DNA of 64,000 nt from Spinacia oleracea. Taxonomy: Eukaryota > Streptophyta > Magnoliopsida > Caryophyllales > Amaranthaceae. The stretch covers positions 5,805,747-5,869,746 of the forward strand of contig NC_079488.1 of assembly GCF_020520425.1 (NCBI RefSeq). The letters run 5' to 3'. The notes below the pieces were generated by a model that was given only the letters and a program-made list of their open reading frames with translations, was not told the origin of the DNA and made no database searches. Of this stretch, positions 44,079-58,574 are shown piece after piece. Position numbers and translations under genes: made by a program. The number at the start of each line of letters is the position of its first letter. Position 1 is the first letter of the stretch.

Positions 44079-45334
44079 CATGAGGATGAGTATTGCACAA
44101 GTGCATGGCGGAAAGAACATCGTTCCGCAGAATGTACATTGACTGAGGCGGCCAATTTCTTGGGGCACGACCAATGTCCTTTCCATTGGCGTCACGCTTA
44201 ATCATGGAGTCAAACCACTCATAAGCAGCATCCTCCAAATTGTGACCAACAAGGACCTCCACACCCTCCATCCTACCATTGGGAGGAACAAAAGTACGAG
44301 GCAGAGGAAAGTCAGACGGAACCCGGAGCCAAAAAAACCGTCCTTTCCACTCCCTCTACCAGGTTGGATTACCCAGACACGTCATCTTGCCCCGAGTAGT
44401 ATAAGTGGTAAACCAACCAATGCTTCCTTCTTTATTATCACTACTCCTAATGTAATGTAGCCGCTTGCACAAGGAAAGAGTCTCAGGAAAGCCTTTGAAA
44501 CGCACCACCCATAGGTAGCAGATCAAGGTCCGCACAGCAAAGGGATGAAGCTGCGCCAAGCAGACGTTGAACGCCTTCAGGAACTTGACCAAAGTAGGGT
44601 CAAGAGGAAAACGCAGACCAAAATCCAAATGATAAGAATATAAACCAACATGACCTGAAGGGGGAGCAGTGATACGAGCATCATCATCAGGAACAACCAA
44701 CTCATAACCAGGGGGAAAAGCATAGAGCTCCCTGCCAAAACTAGGGTAATCATGTTGGCGAGCTTCCTTAAGCCAGTCCGCATTTGGCGCAGCATTCAGA
44801 GGACCGTAAGAAACTTCAGGACTTAAGTAATCATCGGTCGAACCAGCAGGCACATCTTCCTCGACATACAGAGGAAACGGCCGAAGAAGCTCCACCTCTT
44901 CGAGAATAGGATTCTCAACGCGACGCTCTGCGTTATCAGAACCACTGCCAGGACCACTTGCCATTGTAGAGCGTCTGCGGTAAACATGCAATGACCCATC
45001 AATACCTCCAATAAAAGGCTCGTCTAATTGATCAAAACTGTCCAACCAAGCTACTTCTGACAAAGGTTGGATATCTTACCCAACAGGGACATTAGAGGGA
45101 GGGTTCAGTCGAACTACCCTGGCCAAATGCTCATGGCGCAGTTCTCTAAGAAGCTGACGACAAGAAGGAGTAGGCTCTAGCACAGCAGGCGTAGCCCTGC
45201 CTGCAACGGGAGATCCACCTCCAGAGGAAGAACCACTGGAAATGGATATCACCGCAGGCTCAAAACGAGACACGACATCATTCAGAGATTTAGTTCTATT
45301 CTCTGCTATTGTCCTAACTTCTTCATCAGAGGAT

Positions 45335-46032
45335 CAGGCCCGGCCCTAGGGGGTAGGCGAGGGGTGCGACCGCCTAGGGACCAAGGCGGAAAGGGGCCCA
45401 AAATAATTGTCTATCCAGTTATTTAGTACTAATAATAAACACCGCATTAAATACACATGTTATTTCCTTGGCTCATTGGTAGAAAGTAGGTTCTAAAATT
45501 TTGATATCTACTAGAGGTCTAGGGTTCGACTCCCCTTACTAACTCTTTTCTTTTCTTTTTAAACTTTGTCAATATTTTTATTTTTGTGTTTTACGTTGAG
45601 TTTATATACGTAGTATTTGATTTTAGTACTTAGTTCTAATTGATATAACTATATGTGAGCAAAAAAATGCTTATTTGATGGACTATGGGTTTATAAGTTT
45701 TAAAATAGATAAGCATTTTAATGAAGGCAAAATTAACTGATATTTTTATATGCTCAAAATGAACCTTTATTTTTAAAAAATATCTCTTTACGCATATTAA
45801 TTATCTTGTAATTAAGTGAGTATTTATTTTATTGAAATATTTCAAGAAATCAACTAGAGCCGGATTTTGAAATTCTAGGATCCTACAAAGGAGATATAGT
45901 AAGTTTTTATTGATTTGAATTCAACAATATAATGGATTTCACAAAAAAAAATCAGTTAAAGACGTATTATTTTGAAAGGGGCCCAAATCCCTTATTTCGC
46001 CTAGGGCCCTCAAAATGTTAGGACCGGGCCTG
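45335..46032. mobile_element. Non-autonomous hAT element in the antisense gene
   Basis: Ends CAGGCCCGGCCC and GGACCGGGCCTG form the inverted repeats, and 8-bp duplications CAGAGGAT (45327-45334) and CAGTGGAT (46033-46040) differ at one base. Length 698 bp, no transposase. Removing it with one duplication restores the antisense reading frame exactly. A tRNA-like stretch (about 45473-45537) lies inside. Confidence 0.88.
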
Positions 46033-46138
46033 CAGTGGATAAAGAAACAGATGAAGGGGAAGAAGGAGAGTATGGCTCGGAAGAGTCACTCATATACCCA
46101 TGGCTACTAGGGTTGGCACTATCAGAGGTATCAGACAT

Positions 46139-46940
46139 GTTGACTGAAAGAAAAGAGAAAAAAGAAAAAAGAATAAACAAAGAGTAGAAGGAGAAAAGTC
46201 AAAATAAAGACAGGAAGACACAAAACGACAGGAAGGAAAGCACAAAACGACATAAAAAAAAAGAAGAAGAAGAAAGAGAAGAAGAGGAAGAAGAAGAAAA
46301 GTTTCAGAAGTGCAAAAATGGCGAACTCAAAAAACGCAAACACTCCAACTCAATACCCAAAAATAAACATACCACAAAAAGTCACAAAAACTACCAAAAC
46401 AATTGAACTCACATGTAAAACCAACAAAAGTAGCAAAAGAGAAGCAAAAGAGATACTTGGAAAGGAGAAAGACGGAAATGGAAGTTCAACAATGGCGGAC
46501 TAAAACCCTCGAGAAAAAACACGAACCCAGAAAACCTCGGCACTTCCAGGGAAAGAAACCACCACCAATCGACGCGCAATCACCGGAATAATACGAAAAC
46601 ACAAGAAAGCGCAAAACTTGGAGTTAAAACACCTCAGAAATGGCGAAATTGAGTTCGAAGAAAAAAAGGAAGTTGAAAGGAAGCGAAAGGAGGAAGAAGG
46701 TAAGAAATAAGGAAAGTGAAAAGAAAAATGACTGAAGTGACATATTTAAAGAGGAAAATGAACGGCCCAGATTAGAAGAACTTTTGAAGTCACCCACCCC
46801 GATGAAGGACACGTGGGGCAAAATAAACCGTGACGGATTATTTTGCTTTGTTTCAAAAAATTTATTACAGTAAAACCGCGACGGTTTATATGTCAAAAAA
46901 AAAAAAAGCGATGGCACATATAGCCAACTGCGCAATAAGT
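46139..46940 (-). promoter_or_regulatory. Probable leader/promoter of the antisense gene
   Basis: On the - strand, the 170 bases before the antisense ATG are a TC-rich tract (on the + strand GAAGAAGAAG-rich, 46140-46310), typical of plant 5' leaders. A TATA-like TTTAAATATG lies near 46740-46752. Other start sites are possible, and no transcription evidence is available from sequence. Short open frames in this stretch look like by-products of composition. Confidence 0.4.
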
Positions 46941-47150
46941 GGCCAGAAAGAGCAGGCCTAACCCAAGTAGTCAGCCCTACTCTTGGGGACTAGTTGTACG
47001 GGGCACAGCTAAAACACGGAAAGAGCAGGCCTAACTCCAAGTAGTCAGTCCTACTCTTGGGGACTAGTTGTACGGGGCACAGCTAAAACACAGAAAGAGC
47101 AGGCCTAACTCCAAGTAGTCAGCCCTACTCTTGGGGACTAGTTGTACGGG
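46938..47150 (+). repeat. 73/74-bp tandem repeats at the PPT-3' LTR junction
   Basis: Nearly three units start at 46951, 47024 and 47098 (AGCAGGCCTAA...). Each contains CTTGGGGACTAGTTGTACGGGG; the last runs into the LTR start TGTACGGGAG at 47143. Thus the sequence of the LTR start has been duplicated together with the preceding tract. Confidence 0.88.
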
Positions 47151-47624
47151 AGTAGAAGCAACCTATCAGACCATTCATGACCTATCAGACCATTGATCGT
47201 CTGGCAAGACCTTCCAAGCAGAACAGCCGCAGGAAGTAATCATTGAAGGTAATACAAACCCTCAAGGACCGCGCAGACCCATAGGTCTGCGGGGCAACGA
47301 CCTGCTAGACGACAACAGAGAAACGTCGTTAAGCAAAAGGACAAATAACAAGTACATCACCAACGTACACGCGGCAGCATCTGAATAGGCCAAAGTACTG
47401 AATAGTACGCCTATAAATACTGTCGTCCCCATTCATTTGCGGATACGTTCAATACAAGTACAATTCTTAACCCTCTCCACTTTCTCTCTAGAATATTATT
47501 TCATTTGCTGACTTAGGCATCGGAGGGGGTTTCCTCGGTTAAACCCCCAAGGTTAGCTTACGTTCGTTCTGTCTGACAGGGCAACATCTCCAGGCAGAGC
47601 ATTCCCAGTTCTATACACGGAACA
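47143..47624 (+). repeat. Tat 3' LTR
   Basis: 482 bp, TGTACGGGAG...CGGAACA, followed by the target duplication CACTC (47625-47629). TATA box CTATAAATAC at about 47411-47420. It contains the approximately 118 bp lost from the 5' LTR. Confidence 0.93.
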
Positions 47625-47629
47625 CACTC

Positions 47630-49093
47630 ATTTTTTCTATTTAATTATCGTACTAAGACGTACAATGAGGAATTGCCCACATTGAAAACAATATGACAAT
47701 GAAAATCAAGACACCATTGCTCTTCTTTGTACTATGACAATAATTATTTACTTTTTTATTTATCGACTGTGAAAAAACACAACCTAGTCTCCGTATGAAA
47801 CAAGCAAAGAAATGCAAGAGAATAGAAATTGCTCTAAATGCAACCTAACTGTATGCACCTAAACTACGTTAATACGTACATAAAAGAATCTTTGGTGGCT
47901 CCTAGATATGTGCAACCTAAAACATATCAAACACCCCACAGCTAAACTCTTATTCATCCTTGAACAAACTCATAAAGTGATTGAAGCTCGATTATAGCAA
48001 GATGCTAAGGATGAAATCTTAAAAGTGTGAACCACGGATATCTCTCATCACAGTATAATGCTAAGAAACATGTTTTGGGAATTTTTCTAATGAAAATTAT
48101 TAGGTGCACCGTACGTCCGTACAGCCAAGGGTATTTTGAGAGGATGAACCTTATGTGTTCTATCTTCATAAGGCTTACTATGTCCAACTAAGCTCGCTTT
48201 TTGGCATCAATGGGTGTATTGTGAGTGAGTGGAGGCGCTAAAATTCCAGATAATTCAATCTACTTTAGCTTTTGCCTAGTTCTAGAGGATGTTCTCAAAT
48301 AATTCAATATATCATGCCTATCTCTAGAGGACTTAGCTTTAGTTCTGTTGGGTGTTCTTTGTAGCGGTATAATGTGCAAACAAAATTAAGAAAGGGTTGA
48401 AGGTTCAATAATTAATGGAAGGACCATACAAACACAACTTGCAAAGCGGCCAACGTTACAATTCATGCAAATAACTATCAACTACTTTCGACTACAATTT
48501 CCTTCTCAATAAGGCATAAATACAACACTAGAACAAACAACATTGTTGTATAAAGAAGTGTAGACAAGCAAGTAAGGGAGAAAACCAATTATGTCATTCA
48601 TCGGTCCGGTAAGGTTATCAAAATCGTGATTCAATATTTGAATCGGAAGAGACTCAAAGAATTGAACCCTATAATCTTACATGAACAAGTATAATCAAGA
48701 TTTTATTCTCAAATTCATTTAAGGCGCTTATATTTTAGGTAAAAAACTTAATAACTGAAATATGTAGTTGTATAATAGTTAAATAAGCAATAATTAACAA
48801 TAATTTTCTATTAATAACTTTCTCATCATGATTCAAATTTACGAGGTTTTCGCTAGTTGAAAAAAAGTGTAGAATTGTAAATCGAATCGTATGACATATT
48901 TGAATCGTAGAAAGCACGATTTTAATAACCATGCGGACAGGGTGAAAGTCACCATGTATTATTTTATTAAGGTAAGAAGAAATGATCTTACTGAACCAAT
49001 ACCTATTACAAGTTAACCAGTCCGATTACGCATATTTTCGCTTGATTCACTCCTAAGTGAAAGTGACCGTATGCAAAATTTAAATTATATATA
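47630..49093. other. AT-rich spacer
   Basis: No coding region recognised. Short frames at 48005-48187 and 48735-48932 have no family features. Confidence 0.5.
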
Positions 49094-49352
49094 CTTCCTC
49101 TGATTTTTAATACTCGCAACGTTTGGACTTTTTACACTATTCACATATTCTACTTTGACTATTATTGGTTATTTATAAGTAAAATCAAATATAGTCATGT
49201 AAGATATTGTTAGATTCGTCTCAATGTGTACTTCCAAAATATCATTTTTTTGTAATTTTTGCTTAAAGAGCATTAAAGATATTAATGATCAAAGTTGTGC
49301 ATTGTCATGCGTGAAAGTGACAAACGTTGCGAGTATTAAAAATCGGAGGAAA
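49094..49352. mobile_element. Stowaway MITE (copy 1)
   Basis: Ends are inverted repeats of the CTTCCTCTGATTTTTAATAC type, extended by CTCGCAACGTTTG, with TA on both sides (49092-49093 and 49353-49354). 259 bp, same length and family as 53499-53757 in the CKX gene. Confidence 0.85.
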
Positions 49353-49354
49353 TA

Positions 49355-50246
49355 TGTCATCCTGATCCGATCAGGATGAAGAATCTTATACATATACTGC
49401 ATGAATATTCATGTTATGTCCTATCTCAAAAACAATTAAAACGTTCAACACGACTAATTAGCATTATTTTGACTCAAAAAGAGTCAACGTTAGATGCATG
49501 CATGATAGTGAATCAACGAGGTCGAATGCTGTTTGAACATTCTCTTTCAAAGTTGATTTCTTAGGATAAGCTTTGAGACAACTAAATAAGTAAATATTCA
49601 CATGGGTGAGAGTATCTTACAAGATCGATCTTCTAAACATTTATGGTCAATTATCTTGAAAAATCTTCAAAAAAATCTAGTTAATATGGACGTTTTGTTC
49701 GAGTCAATTTACTAGTCAGGTGGCTGATACAAGGGTTTAAGTGGGGTTACGTAATCATATCTGTTAAAAAAAATAAAAAAATTAACTAAAATTAGGTGGA
49801 GTAATTTTTTTAAAAAAATACTTTATCTCTGTTATTTTTTCATTGATTTTTAAGTAGTTACCCTATTTCCTACACTTTTTGAATTCGCCACTGTTACTAG
49901 TTCAATTTAAATCACTATTTAGGTATGGGGTTTTCTCAGGGACACAATAAGGTAAATTTTAATCTAGATCATAATCGATTTTGTTGTCAACTTACGCAGT
50001 GGATGTACCAATAATGCATTGGCCTAGTGATTAAGAATGATGGTGTGTGTACAATAGGTCTCATGTTCGAATCTCTTTACATTCGTGGATGCCGAATTTA
50101 GGTCTGATAAGTCTATATAAGACATATTGCCCCATTGTTTGGATCAGGATCTCACTTGGAATCGATGAGGAGGACAATATCGAATTGGTAAAATCAGATC
50201 GTAGAATCATAAGATCCTACCAAATTGCAAAAAATAATAACTTATA
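49355..50246. other. Spacer with a SINE-like head
   Basis: AT-rich. Around 50014-50190 lies a tRNA-like head (GCATTGGCCTAGTGATTAAG, then GTTCGAATCTC) as in plant SINEs, with no clear end. Confidence 0.4.
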
Positions 50247-50498
50247 CTTCCTCCGTTCCGGAAATATCGCACTATTTGTTTTTTACACTATTCACACTAC
50301 GACTTTGGGCATTTTTTGTGATTCGTACGTAATAAAATTTTAGTCATGTGGGGTCATGTTAGATTCGTATCGATATATATTTTCTGGATATTAATTTTTT
50401 ATAATTTTTACTTGCACGCGATTTGAGATACTAAGAGTCAAAGTAATGGTTAAAAGAGTAAAAGTCAACCATGGTGCGATATTTCCGGAACGGATGAA
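50247..50498. mobile_element. Stowaway MITE, second family
   Basis: Inverted ends CTTCCTCCGTTCCGGAAATA / TATTTCCGGAACGGATGAA with TA on both sides (50245-50246, 50499-50500). 252 bp. Confidence 0.85.
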
Positions 50499-50500
50499 TA

Positions 50501-51300
50501 TAACTTATTTAACGTTAAGATCTTATTTAACTTATACCTAGCGTCTTAACTAAACTATCTTTTGAGCCTGTTCAAAGAACGGACGGTTGTATAGTAATTG
50601 TTTGGTGGCCTGTCTTTTAAGTCTTGATTTTATTAAGGGCTTGTGATTCTAGTAATAGAGGTGAAATTTAAAGGTTGAAGGAATAGATATAAATGAAATT
50701 GTGAATTAATATTTAGTATTAAAAGGGGAGATGAAGTGGAAGATGTTGAATGAATATATGTGATGTTGAATAGGTGTTGAATGAGGAAGATGAAGTGCAA
50801 AAGTCGTTAGAATTGTACAGTAAAATATATCCAAAAAAAAGTTGAAAAAATATATCAAATTGATAAATGACAAGTCGAAGGGAATAACACATGTCATCTA
50901 AACACGTATGGAATAAATTTTTTAAATACTAGATATCGTTTACATTAGTTAGATGATGCTTAGTCAACCAACCAAATTTGTTTCCGTTTCTGTTTGAACA
51001 TTCTCTTTCAAAGTGTCAACTTTGAGACAACAACGTATTGAATATTGACATTCATGGTTGAGATCGAGTATCTTACACAATCTTCAACATCCAATTACAT
51101 AACCTACTTTAATATATTCACATTTTGGCAAATTAACTAAAATAAACTGAACTGAACTGAACTGAAAAATAAGCGATTGAAACTAATTACTTTTATCTTT
51201 GATTATTCATATTATTAGACAAAAGAAAAGATAATTTTAGCATTACAACAAATATTATATGTACAACGAGCTGTCTTCTATATATGGACCAACCCAAGAT
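50501..51300. other. Spacer downstream of CKX
   Basis: AT-rich sequence; on the - strand it includes the 3' UTR of CKX. Nothing else recognised. Confidence 0.5.
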
Positions 51301-56050
<4,750 letters not shown>

Positions 56051-56151
56051 TTTTGGAGAGAGAAAGTATATGAAGCAAGAAAAATGTAAGTAAGAGGTCT
56101 TGTTGAGAATTGAGAGTTGGGAGTTGAGAGTCACCTTTGAGTTTTGAGGGG

Positions 56152-56161
56152 TATATATATA
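56152..56161 (-). promoter_or_regulatory. CKX TATA box
   Basis: TATATATATA lies about 100 bases before the CKX start codon on the - strand, a normal place for a plant core promoter (predicted transcription start about 30 bases downstream). A MITE begins within 10 bases farther upstream. Confidence 0.6.
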
Positions 56162-56170
56162 CAAGATTTA

Positions 56171-56387
56171 GGCTTGATTTGTTTTATTCACCTTGTCCTT
56201 ATTGCTTATTGATCATATCAGATAGGGAACAAACACTCACATAAAACATTTAGATCAAATTAAATTAGACCAGAAACTAGAAAAAACTAGATCAGAAAAG
56301 ATTTAAAAAAAAAACACTCACATAAAACATTCAGATCAGACCAGAATCTAGAAAAATCAAAACAGCTCAAGTGAAGAGAACAGGACC
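56171..56387. mobile_element. GGTCTGAT-family MITE next to the CKX promoter
   Basis: Ends GGCTTGATTTG and CAGGACC with a TTA duplication on both sides (56168-56170, 56388-56390); 217 bp. It contains the CACTCACATAAAACATT segment twice. It lies immediately upstream of the CKX TATA box. Confidence 0.7.
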
Positions 56388-56390
56388 TTA

Positions 56391-56920
56391 GAGGAAAAAG
56401 TATGTGGATATAATTCTCTTCAAATCTTTTTTGAAGGCATTATTTTAATTTAAACGCTCCCCATCTGTCGTCGTAGGTAAGTTGTCCTTGTTAATTAATT
56501 GCTTCAAGACTTTTAATTAATTTAGTTACTGTGGGAAATTAATAATGTTTTTTGTGATACCAAATTAAAGGGAGATCTTAAGTCAAGGGCACTTTTCATG
56601 AAATTTATTGCACCTTTCAAATAGTATAATACATACAAATTAAACAATGGACAAAAGATTGTTAAAAATAACTCTAAGCAAAGTTTTTTTTATCAAGAAT
56701 ATTGGTGGTTCATATAACGAAGTGGAAGGAGTATGTGACAAAACTTATTACATGGTCCCGACTACAAATCTATGGTTCTTACTAAGATCTATGTAGGATC
56801 AATTTATAATGTACTCGATCTCTTTATAAACTAAGATCTTGTTAGTAAAGATCGAATGAGTAGAGTTAAAAGGGTAGGAGATGTGTCAAAATTAAATTTC
56901 AGAAGATAGTTAATATACAG
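56391..56920. other. Upstream spacer of CKX
   Basis: AT-rich; no gene recognised. It may hold distal regulatory sequence of CKX. Confidence 0.4.
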
Positions 56921-57477
56921 GTCATGTTTGGTAATTGACTTTTTCTTTGGTTTTTCGCTTTTTTAAGTGGTCAAACAACCAATAAACATGTTTGGTAAGT
57001 GGTTTTTTCTTTGGCTAAAAAGTCGGCTTTCCGTCAAAACTCAAAAGCTAGTAAGAATAGGTTTTTTTATATTGATTGTTAGCTTTTCAATTTAATTATT
57101 ACATTTTGCATGAAACAGCTAGTAGCCAACAATCAACTTACCAAACACATTTTTAGAAAGTCTATAGTCAAACAACCAGCCTAAAAAGCCGACGCAAACA
57201 ACCAGTCAAGCAAACAAACACAAACAACTAGTCAAGCAAGCAAACACAAACAATCAGCAGCCAACAACCAATCGTTGATATCCAACAACCAGTTGCCAAG
57301 CACATTTTTAGATAGTCTACAGTCAAACAACCAACATAAAAAGGTAACCTAAAAAGCCAACACAAACAACCAGTCAGAACAAGCAAACACAAATAACCAA
57401 TCAAACAACCAAACACGAACAGTCATCAACCAACAACCAACCGCTAATATCCAACCGCCGATTGCCAAACAGGCTCA
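56921..57477. mobile_element. MITE-like element with CAAACAACCA repeats
   Basis: Ends GGTCATGTTTGGTAATTG and CGATTGCCAAACAGGCTC are imperfect inverted repeats with ACA on both sides. The interior has many CAAACAACCAGTCAAGCA-type short repeats and their inverse. Class uncertain. Confidence 0.45.
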
Positions 57478-58140
57478 CAATGTAAAAAATTGAAGTAAGT
57501 AATAATTAAACAAGTCCATCAAGTTTATATCCGACATACCGTTTAAAATTTCATATGTCTACCCGTACATTGACCCCCTATTATGCAAACAAGCAAAACG
57601 AAGAGTGTGATATGCAATAAGACTTTGTCATGCCACTAAGTCCAAATCGCAACAAGCTCATTTATGACAATGCAATAAGATTGTTCTAAATTAAAGAGTA
57701 CGAAAGTTACAAGAGTATTACATGACAAAACTTTATAGCACAGTGGGTGAACCGGTGAAGTTGTGAACACGTCAAATAACATATTATGCATAAAAGATTA
57801 GTACGGAGTACTATATAAAAATCGGTGCAATTAATATGCAATTTTCAAATAAGCGAAATGATACAATATAATTAAAAACGTTGGATGAAGTATAATCCTT
57901 TTTAAAATTTTCTAACTAAGTAGTTCTCTCTTAACCAATACATTATGAAATTATATAAATTATACAAGTCCATCCAATCAAATAAGCGAAATAATGCAAT
58001 TAAAATTTTTTCAGAAGTATAATCCTTTTTAAAATTCTTCTAACTAAGTAATTCTCTTTTCATTCACCAATAAATTATGAAATTAATTTTAATTAATTTA
58101 TATCTTCGCCCTTAATTAGCTAGCTTCCTCATTATGCAAA
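57478..58140. other. AT-rich spacer
   Basis: No gene found. A segment near 57825-57900 is repeated near 57975-58045 (GCGAAATGATACAAT..., TATAATCCTTTTTAAAATT), i.e. a local duplication of about 140 bp. Confidence 0.5.
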
Positions 58141-58574
58141 CTAGATTAGATTTCGTGCACGCACGGATTTTGATATTTTTTTTCACTAAATATTAAACTG
58201 AATATCTCCCAAACTACTGCATAGTGATAACATTTTTAACATACTCGTTTAAATTTATTCATCTAATAGGCATATTTGAAATGTTACCAATTTGACCAAA
58301 ATATGGAGTGATATATTTTCCATTATTAATATAGCGATTTGACTAAAATATTACAAATTTAGAATAAATTATTATTACGTTGTATCTATTATTTCCATAA
58401 TTTATAAACTAAAATTTGTTTCCATACATAAATAGTTATAAAAAAGGTGGAAAATAAAAATAAAATAACACAGATACTCTTTTTTGGGAAAGTGATTTTT
58501 GACGGGAAAAAGTCGCACCAGGAATTGACACGTGTCATTTCGGGTGTCTCTTTTAGTACATAGTAAATAATAGA
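58141..58574 (-). mobile_element. Small non-autonomous Helitron
   Basis: On the - strand it begins TCTATTATTTACTATGTAC at 58574 (preceded by A) and ends CTAG at 58141 (followed by T). A short hairpin with stem CGTGC / GCACG lies about 12 bases before the end (58153-58165). 434 bp, non-coding. Confidence 0.75.

Larger units (their letters stand above)
42266..46138 (-). pseudogene. Antisense extra gene of the Tat element, spliced
   Basis: Reads on the - strand, opposite to gag-pol, from ATG 46138 (MSDTSDSANP) to the stop at 42266. Three exons: 46138-44079 (with the hAT insertion), 43988-43054, 42937-42266; introns of 90 and 116 bp have GT/AG and keep the phase. Without the hAT and one duplication the frame is about 987 codons, with stops at 45076-45078, 44356-44358 and 43570-43572. 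Parts: Ser/Pro-rich acidic N-terminus; a domain resembling 'putative gypsy type transposon' (PF04195), including HLDFGLRFPL and LHPFAVRTL; a Gly/Arg/Ser-rich segment with RGGGS repeats; a C-terminal coiled coil (about 42900-42600) and an acidic tail. Antisense ORFs are known from Tat elements; the role of the product is unknown. Confidence 0.78.
23429..47624 (+). mobile_element. Nested Ty3/gypsy (Tat-lineage) retrotransposon
   Basis: The 5' LTR is at 23429-23792 and the 3' LTR at 47143-47624; both begin TGTACGGGAG and end CGGAACA, and CACTC flanks the whole (23424-23428, 47625-47629). The order gag, PR, RT, RNase H, second RNase H, INT is the Ty3/gypsy order. The second, archaeal-type RNase H and an antisense ORF between pol and the 3' LTR point to the Tat lineage, perhaps Retand-like. 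Insertions inside are a solo copia LTR (25457-26846), a full copia (31350-41811) and a hAT element (45335-46032). Without them the element is about 11.7 kb. Frame lesions show it is dead. Confidence 0.9.

Noticed and set aside
46131..46343. 70-codon Phe-rich frame before the antisense gene
   Set aside because: Translation of the TC-rich tract; a leader is more likely than a protein.
57228..57416. 62-codon Cys/Leu-rich frame
   Set aside because: Arises from the CAAACAACCA repeats of a MITE-like element.
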